A stretch of DNA of 64,000 nucleotides from DASQZK01 sp963763215 (lineage in GTDB: Bacteria; Bacteroidota; Bacteroidia; Bacteroidales; GCA-2748055): NCBI GenBank assembly GCA_963763215.1, contig CAVXNX010000006.1:100743-164742 (forward strand). Reading direction: 5' to 3'. Below, in pieces: positions 57,749 to 64,000 of this stretch. Every line of letters starts with the position of its first letter. Positions within the stretch are counted from its first letter, which is position 1. The position numbers were made by a program, and so were the translations under genes. The notes under the pieces are model-generated. The model had not been told where the DNA came from. It did no database searches and saw only the letters and a list, made by a program, of their open reading frames with translations.

Positions 57749-58978
57749 TTTTCTGTTTCTTTTGGAGTTTTACCAATGGTAAACAAGTAGATCGATCCGG
57801 CAATGACCATGAAGATCCCGATGTAGATCACCGGCAGCCATGGATCCCTGATGGCTTCAATGATGCTGAGCTCCGACCATTGTCCCATCCTTTCATCATA
57901 CGATAACTGGTAGAGGTTCCAGCCGGAGACCTTCACCGGCTTGTTCACGTATAACGGTGGCTGTATCGGTTTTGCCTTCCTGCTGGATCACGATCTTCGA
58001 ACTGAATTCTTTGGCTCGGGCCGTGCCATGGCCAGCGAGTAGCGTGTTGTCGAGCATGAGGATCTCGGGCCGGGTCCTGATATTGCCCGAAGTGATCCAT
58101 CCTTCACGGACCATCCCCGCCGTTGTCTGACACCGCTTTGACCTGTGCCGCCGGAAAAGAGAGGGTATCGTGCGAGGGTACATAATTCCCCGTGCTGTCC
58201 TTTTTCGCCAGGGGAAGCAATTTTTCAACCGTCACCTTCCAACCTGAAATGGTGGTCTTCAAGACCTTCATTCATGAGAATCATATTGTTGACTTCATCT
58301 TTGGGAAACTTCATCGTCTGTGTTTCCACATAGGCCAGCTTCGGGGCAAACTCGACGATATTAAAATCAAGGAGTTTGATGGTGAACGGAAGTTTGAATG
58401 GCTGATCATTCTGTTTAAAACCGTACCAGACCGACTGGTTTTCATTCACATAGACATTCAGCCGCTGCAGATCGCCCGATCCCAGACTGCCGGCCACCAC
58501 AATGATCCATAAGCCGAGGTGATTCAACGTGAACCCGATATTCTTGTATTTCACGGGGGTCATCCTCCGGATAATGACCAGACCCAGTGAGGTCAGCAGG
58601 TAAAGCCCGGAGAGCATAAAGACATAGCTGGACCTGACATGATCCAGACCGCTCATTTTCATCAAGCCCGGAGGCATCCGGATTGTTCTGCTTCGTCAGA
58701 CCCATGATGAGGGTAAGCAGTGTGAAAAGAACGATGGCGGTGACAGAAGCCGGCACCCGCGAAAGCCATTTCACACCCTTCAGATCCCGGTAATAAAAAT
58801 GGATGAATAGCAGGATGAAAGCGAAGCTGAGTACCACGAAAAGATTCATCGGCCACGACGGCAGGGCAACGCCCCGGCCCCCGGTGACCCAGTCCATCGT
58901 GAAACCAACGATGATGATGATCAATGCAATTATAAATCCCTGACGGTAATCTTTGAGTGAAGACTTTTCCAAGGCCAT
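57745..58978 (-). CDS. ResB/Ccs1-type cytochrome c biogenesis protein (frameshifts)
   Basis: This is the partner of CcsA in system II maturation, about 410 residues when joined. It starts at ATG 58978 with helices FIIALIIIIVGFTMDWVTG and SWPMNLFVVLSFAFILLFIHF. After a frame change near 58670 it continues RSSYVFMLSGLYLLTSLGLVIIRRM and FTLNHLGLWIIVVAGSLGSGDLQRLNVYV. The periplasmic domain follows (LPFTIKLLDFNIVEFAPKLAYVE), with changes near 58235, 58110 and 57945. The last helix is PWLPVIYIGIFMVIAGSIYLF. The NHLG and D-L-Q-R-L segments fit the Bacteroidetes ResB-like family. Confidence 0.82.
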
Positions 58979-59006
58979 GGTTTATCGTATAATTTCTTGA
59001 AGCTCT

Positions 59007-59014
59007 CAAAATTA
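59007..59014 (-). promoter_or_regulatory. -7 element for the cytochrome maturation genes
   Basis: Read on the minus strand, the bases are TAATTTTG, a full TAnnTTTG match about 29 nt upstream of the ResB-like ATG. No good -33 box is seen. Confidence 0.42.
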
Positions 59015-59106
59015 GAACTTTTTTTATTCTTCTCTTCATAAAATATCCATGCGGTACAAGATTTAGAATCAGTAAACAAAAAAAAACGTTGTTCGTAAGA
59101 ATAGAT

Positions 59107-59136
59107 GTTGACCCCAATATTTAATTTGTAATTTTG
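59107..59136 (+). promoter_or_regulatory. Bacteroidetes-type promoter of the AsmA-like gene
   Basis: GTTG (59107-59110), a near match to the -33 box, is followed after 18 nt by TAATTTTG (59129-59136), a full -7 match. The ATG is 22 nt downstream. Confidence 0.55.
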
Positions 59137-59157
59137 ACGCGAATAAATTCTACCCGT

Positions 59158-61958
59158 ATGAAAAAATTTTTCAGGATCCTTTTTATCGTTCTTCTGGTGA
59201 TCTTTGTCGTCATCCTCACCGTGCCTTTCCTCTTCAAAGGGAAAATCATGAAGTTTGCCAAAGAGGAAGTGAACCGCAATGTCAGGGCTACCGTCGACTG
59301 GTCCGATGTCTCAGTCTCCTTGTTCAAAGGGTTCCCCGACCTCTACGTCTCACTGAACAATGTGTCGGTGATCGGTGTCGACCAGTTCAGGGGCGACACC
59401 CTGATGGCGTTTGACCGTTTTGCCTCGAGGATCGATCTCTTTTCGGCCTTTTCCGGAAAGATCAATGTGAAATCCATCATTCTCGACAGACCCGTCGTGC
59501 GGGCCATTGCCCTGAAGGACGGAACCGTAAACTGGGACATCACCTATCCTTCAACCGATTCGACTACCCTGGAGGAACCCACCGACACTTCCGCAATGAA
59601 TTTGAAGTGAATCTCCGTGAGTTCAGGATCAACGATGCCAGCATTCATTATGCCGATGAAAGTCTCCCTATGAATGCGAATCTCGAACATTTGAATCTTC
59701 TCCTGGATGGGAATTTTTCCGGAGCCTATACGGATATGCATGTGAAATCGGAGGCTAAAAGCCTGACGGTTGACTATGACGGTGTCAGATATCTCAAAAA
59801 TGCGACCGTTGCCCTGGATGGCACCATCGGGGCCGATCTGGAGAACAGCAAATACACGATGAAGGATAACGGCCTCCGAATCAACGATCTCGACATTGGG
59901 ATGGACGGAACTTTTGCCATGCCCTCGGATACGGTTTACGAAGTGGATATGAAGTACTACACAAAAAAAACGGATTTCAAAGCCTTCCTCTCGTTGATAC
60001 CGGCTGTTTATATGCAGGATTTCAGTGGGTTGAAAGCTTCCGGGACCGCCAGTCTCGACGGCACGGTCAAAGGCCGGATCACCGATACGGTCCTCCCGGG
60101 GGTTACCATGAACCTGTCGGTTAATAACGGTCATTTCTCCTATCCCGATCTTCCCAAATCTGCCGATAACATTCAGATGGACCTGAAAATTTTCTACGAC
60201 GGAGCCGATGAAGACAATACCACGGTTGATCTGAACCGGTTCCATATGGAAATGGCCGGCAATCCCGTGGATATGAATTTTCATATCATTACCCCATTCT
60301 CCGATATGCAGATGAACGGTGCCGTGAGCGGTAAACTCGACCTTGCATCGGTTGCCGATGTCATCCCGCTCGACAGTATGAAAATGAAGGGGATCATTAC
60401 GGCCAACCTGAAGATGATGGGAAAAATGTCGGATATTGAAAATGCAAATTATGAAGCCGTACAGGCTGAAGGCGACCTTGAAGTCAGCGGAATGGTGGTG
60501 AGCGGGGGAGAGGTTCCCGAGCCGGTGAAGATCGAGCAAGACCGCGGCTCGTGTTCTCACCGGAATTCGTGAACCTCGAGAAGTTTGATGCTTCCATCGG
60601 ACAAAGCGATCTGCACCTGGACGGACGGCTGGAAAATTTTATTCCTTATATGTTCAGGGATGAAACGATCCGGGGGAATCTGAATATGCGTTCACATCTT
60701 CTGGACCTGAATGCCCTGATGGCATCCACAGGCGAAGACACTGCCGCAGCTGCCGATACCTCCGCCATGACAGTATTTGAAGTCCCGCAGAATATCAATT
60801 TTAAACTGACCACCAACCTGGACAAGGTGAATTATGACAAGCTTGAAATCACCAACCTGAAAGGAGAGGTCACGATTGACAAGGGGATCATGAATATGCA
60901 TGATCTTTCCATGTTACTTCTGGGAGGCAGCATGACCATGAGCGGGGCCTACAACACCCAGGATGTGAAAGTCCCGTTGCTGGATCTGGACATGAACATG
61001 AGCGATATTGATTTTCCTTCCGCCTTCACAGCCTTCAATACGGTTGAAAAGCTCGCCCCTGTGGCAGAAATCGTGCCGGGGCAAATTCAGCACCCAGCTT
61101 CAAATTGTCAACCCTGCTCGATTCGGCGATGAACCCGGTGATGAACAGCATCAACGGTAAGGGTGTGCTGAAAACCAGCCAGGTGGAGATCATCAGTAAC
61201 AAAACGCTGGATAAGGTGGCCGATGTCCTGAAAAATGATAAGTTCCGGAATCCCACATTTTCCGATGTGAATCTGTCGTTTGAAATCCGGGACGGAAGGG
61301 TATATGTCCAGCCCTTTGAGACCAAACTCGGGTAATACGAAGGTGACCATCGGTGGTGACCAGGGCCTCGACCAGACCTTGAACTACCTGATGACATTCA
61401 GCATTCCCCGCGAAGATTTTGGAAGCCAGGCCAACGATGTACTGGAAAGTCTTACGGCCCAGGCCAGGTCGAAGGGGTTTGACCTCAATCCGGGTCAGAA
61501 TGTGAATGTCCAGGTCAAGATCAACGGGACGTTCACCGATCCTAAAATCAGCCTGGCGGTGAAAGATAACCTTCAGAAGGCTAAACAGGAAATCAAGGAA
61601 GCCGTGCAGGAAAGAGTCCGGCAGGAAGTGCAGAAAGCCAAAGAGGAGGTTAAGAAGGACGTCAGCGCCGAAGTGGACAAGCTGATGAATGATGCGCGCG
61701 AGCAGGCGGATAAACTGAAAAAAACCGCTGATGAAAATGCCAAAGCCCTCGTCGGGTGAGGCACAGCTGCGAAAAAAACAGCTGATCAAGGAGGCGGGAA
61801 GCAATCCACTGAAGAAACTGGCGGCTGAAAAGACCGGTGATGAACTGGTGAAAAAGGCACAGCAACAGGCAGATAAATTGAAAGAAGAAGCAGACAGGAA
61901 GGCTTCGGATATCATGGCAGCTGCCCAGAAAAAAGCCGACGAACTGAAAAATAAATAA
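59158..61958 (+). CDS. AsmA-like envelope protein (several frameshifts)
   Basis: The joined protein has about 930 residues. An N-terminal membrane anchor (FFRILFIVLLVIFVVILTVPFLFKGKI) is followed by the AsmA N-terminal signature VDWSDVSVSLFKGFPDLYVSLNNVSVIG. A long repetitive beta-rich region follows (LDGTIGADLENSKY, GTASLDGTVKGRI, NLKGEVTIDKGIMNMHDLSMLLLGGSMTMSGAY), then the AsmA C-terminal-like segment GNTKVTIGGDQGLDQTLNYLMTFSIPREDFGSQ. The end is an Ala/Lys/Glu/Gln coiled coil. Frames change near 59600, 60545, 61075, 61325 and 61745. Family members form bridge-like channels moving phospholipid between inner and outer membrane; that role here is inferred by homology. Confidence 0.82.
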
Positions 61959-62073
61959 CCCCGGCATCGGGCTCAAAAAGGAAGGGCGTTCTGCAGCGCG
62001 TTCTGACAAATGGAGCGATGTGCTCCAACGCACTGTCATCTCAGGATCTAACCCGTTTTTGAGAAATCCACAT

Positions 62074-62109
62074 AAAAAAACCGTCCACACGATATGGACG
62101 GTTTTTTTT
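62074..62109. terminator. Bidirectional Rho-independent terminator
   Basis: CCGTCCA and TGGACGG pair around a 7-nt loop, with an A-run to the left and a T-run to the right. It can end both the AsmA-like transcript and rplS. Confidence 0.92.
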
Positions 62110-62130
62110 ATTTCTTGATCAGGTAAGACC

Positions 62131-62477
62131 TTAGAATCTTTTTTCCTGGATCCTGGCTTTTTTACCCCTAAGACCACGAAGGTAGTAAATCCTTGCCCTT
62201 CTGACAGCACCTCTCTTGTTCACTTCGATCTTTTCAATGAAAGGGGAAGAAAAGGGAAAGATTCTTTCAACGCCAACGTTACCCGACATTTTCCGAACGG
62301 TAAAGGTGGCCGTGGCGCCTTCGCCTTTTCTCTGGATAACAGTTCCGCGGTATTGCTGGATCCTTTCCTTGTTGCCTTCTTTGATCTTATAATGTACCGT
62401 AATCGTATCGCCGCTATTGAAAGCAGGAAATTCTTTTCGGTAGCAAATTCTTTTTCAACAACTTTCATTAAGTCCAT
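62131..62477 (-). CDS. rplS: 50S ribosomal protein L19 (one frameshift, likely sequence error)
   Basis: The start at ATG 62477 gives MDLMKVVEKEFATEK. One additional A in the run whose complement is TTTT at 62434-62437 then gives EFPAFNSGDTITVHYKI and a full-length L19. It continues through QQYRGTVIQRKGEGATATFTVRKMSGNVGVERIF, FIEKIEVNKRGAVRRARIYYLRGLRGKKARI and the end QEKRF. L19 lies at the 30S-50S interface and is universal and normally single copy. A real frameshift here would be highly damaging, so this is good evidence that such breaks in the window are artefacts. A clear promoter and terminator flank it. Confidence 0.95.
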
Positions 62478-62522
62478 CCTGGTACAAATTTAAATGATTG
62501 AACACCCGTTTTTAACAGGCTG

Positions 62523-62554
62523 CAAATGTATGATAAACTTTTTCAAAAACCAAA
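62523..62554 (-). promoter_or_regulatory. Bacteroidetes-type promoter of rplS
   Basis: On the minus strand, TTTG (62551-62554) is followed after 20 nt by TACATTTG (62523-62530), both matching the consensus. The ATG is about 45 nt downstream. Confidence 0.68.
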
Positions 62555-62596
62555 CTGAATCCCTTAAAAAACGGGCACGGATGTTTGCATTAATGT

Positions 62597-64000
62597 TCAC
62601 TTGCCCGAGGGTTCGAGAAGTTTGTCGCCGGTATCCTTGATGACCGCTTTTTTCCAGTAATCGGGATAACCGGGCTGGTCAGGCATAGCAGGATAGCCAT
62701 ATTCGTTCCTGAGAAATTTTCCGCCGGCTTCTTTTTTCACGTTTCCGTCGATATATTTTACCAGAAGATACTGCCCCAGTTCTTTCCAGCTCTGCACGGT
62801 GTAGTTGCCCATATTGACTGAATAATCTGTCAGATATTCCCTGGCCAGATCCGGGTCCTGTCTCATAGAGTTTCAAGCGCACCCTCATCAACTGCCTTGT
62901 GTAAAAGAGGTGAATTTGGATTCAAGCTCGCTGCTGCACTTTGATCACATCTGCACTCATCAGATCGTAACGAAGGTAGGAGAAGTTGGCCACGAAGTTA
63001 AATGCCCAGAAGGCGGAGGTGGGAGAATAGGTGAGGAGGTCACCGTTACCCACGGCATAGGATTCGGGAACGCGGGTTATGCCGCAATACATGGGCACAT
63101 AGCAGGTTGTGGCGGCATCATCAACACCGAACCAGAGAATGCCCCCGATGGGATCGGGCAGCCAGCTGCGTGCTTCGGCAACAAAGGAGAAGCCGGTCTG
63201 CTGGGTGGCCGTGGCTCTTTCATTGCAGTAAACTTTGGACGTATCGTCGCTGACCGACCAGTCGAGAGGTCTCCAGCGATAGGGAAGATGAAAGGGTCCG
63301 GCCCCGGCATCCTGCCGCATATCCAGAGGAGTTCCTTCAAGGTGATCGCGCATGAAACTCATCATGTCGAGGTTGGTGATCTTGCGGTCGGGTTTGATCC
63401 ATAAGGGCATCCGGTTCGAAAGATCCTTGCCGGTAGACATAATCCCAGTATTTCTCCATCCCTTGACTCACTTTGTTGAAGAACGTCCACACCCTGAGAT
63501 CACAGAAGCGGGCACCTCCAAAATTGACCGGGTGCATACGTGTCAGAAAAGCTGAAATCCTTGTCTTTGCCGTCAAACCATCCATGCTGGCGGGCAACGT
63601 CAATGACGTCCCATGCATAAACGGTGGAAATGCCGGGATCAAAAATTTTATCCATATGTTTAGAGGAAATCGATGTTTTCCCGTCATCAAGGGGAAAGGT
63701 CTGAATACGTGCCTGGTTGGCATGTCCGCAAACATAGCCGTCGGGGATCCGCCGGGCAACCCAAACAGCGCCCGTGTTTCCTTTGCCTTTTCCGATCATT
63801 TCCAGGATCCATACTTCATTCGGATCGGCAATGGAAAAAGATTCACCTTCGCTGTAATAGCCGTATTTATCAACAAGCGTCGTCATGGTCTTGATGGCCT
63901 CCCTGGCATTCTTTGAACGCTGAAGGGTGATGTACATCAGTGAGCCATAATCGATCCGGGCATCAGGATCTACAAGCTCCTCGCGTCCTCCATAGGTCGT
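62597..64000 (-). CDS. Family C69 dipeptidase, 5' partial (frameshifts)
   Basis: This is the C-terminal 450 or so residues of a peptidase C69 (PepD-like) protein, an N-terminal-nucleophile dipeptidase. The visible part starts TTYGGREELVDPDARIDYGSLMYI and includes ESFSIADPNEVWILEMIGKGKG, AVWVARRIPDGYVCGHANQARI, VYAWDVIDVARQHGWFDGKDKDFSFSDTYAP, FCDLRVWTFFNKVSQG, a long CNERATATQQTGFSFVAEARSWLPDPIGGILWFGVDDAATTCYVPMY segment (the substrate-side loop), and a helical end. The catalytic cysteine at the mature N-terminus lies beyond 64000. Frames change near 63525, 63420 and 62900. It is probably periplasmic. Confidence 0.88.

Noticed and set aside
59544..60560. 338-codon open frame on the minus strand
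   Set aside because: Antisense to the AsmA-like gene, which has a signal anchor and family repeats. The histidine- and isoleucine-rich translation is typical of a shadow frame.
1..64000. CRISPR array, rRNA operon, insertion sequence with transposase
   Set aside because: I looked for regularly spaced repeats, rRNA-like sequence and DDE or HUH transposase motifs and saw none.

Overview
The window looks like part of a Bacteroidetes chromosome, probably a Bacteroidales-type environmental bacterium. The evidence is as follows: several proteins end in type IX secretion (T9SS) C-terminal sorting tails; HmuY-like and TonB/carboxypeptidase-regulatory-type receptor proteins are present; most starts lack a clear Shine-Dalgarno sequence; and several upstream regions carry the Bacteroidetes -7 element TAnnTTTG, some with a TTTG-like -33 box about 19-20 nt upstream. 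A dominant technical feature is that many otherwise well-conserved genes are broken by single-base frameshifts. These include the universal ribosomal protein gene rplS, often at homopolymers, so I treat most of them as sequence errors and give each gene as one spanning feature.

Layout. 0-10 kb: the end of an ABC export system (ATPase plus FtsX/MacB-type permease), a small minus-strand group (SDR oxidoreductase, CrtC/AttH-like lipocalin-fold protein, SRPBCC protein), a GNAT, a GH3 lipoprotein glycosidase and a PanE-like ketopantoate reductase. 10-18 kb: a large multidomain GH43-CBM6-T9SS protein, an RhlE-type DEAD-box helicase, a small membrane protein and a GH29 fucosidase; a GH10 xylanase follows at 29.4 kb. 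This suggests use of xylan-type plant polysaccharide, though no SusC/SusD pair is present here.

18.2-29.1 kb is a redox and heme region. An Fnr-type regulator with four cysteines is divergent from a five-gene operon: monoheme lipoprotein, DUF5777-type beta-barrel, membrane-anchored heptaheme cytochrome c, di-heme cytochrome b and soluble monoheme cytochrome c. The set spans inner membrane to outer membrane and could be an electron conduit. It is followed by a HmuY-like/T9SS protein, a TonB-dependent receptor and a HmuY-like lipoprotein (likely heme or porphyrin uptake), a small membrane protein, and a hexaheme lipoprotein on the opposite strand.

31-56.8 kb is an AT-rich Wzx/Wzy-type surface polysaccharide locus: Wza and Wzc export proteins, two tandem FdtA-type cupin isomerases, an N-acyltransferase-like protein and an FdtB-type aminotransferase (a 3-amino-3,6-dideoxyhexose pathway), glycosyltransferases, Wzx, Wzy, a hexapeptide acyltransferase, a WecG/TagA transferase, a second aminotransferase-like protein and a WecA-like initiating transferase. 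A very large beta-helix/SwmB/Ig-like T9SS protein lies in it on the opposite strand. Its intergenic spaces hold several long imperfect palindromes that look like structured or MITE-like elements. The locus ends at a bidirectional terminator and a tRNA-Arg(ACG).

56.9-64 kb returns to the GC-richer housekeeping style: cytochrome c maturation genes (ResB-like and CcsA-like, which would supply the heme attachment needed by the cytochromes at 19-29 kb), an AsmA-like envelope protein, rplS, and a C69-family dipeptidase cut by the window end.
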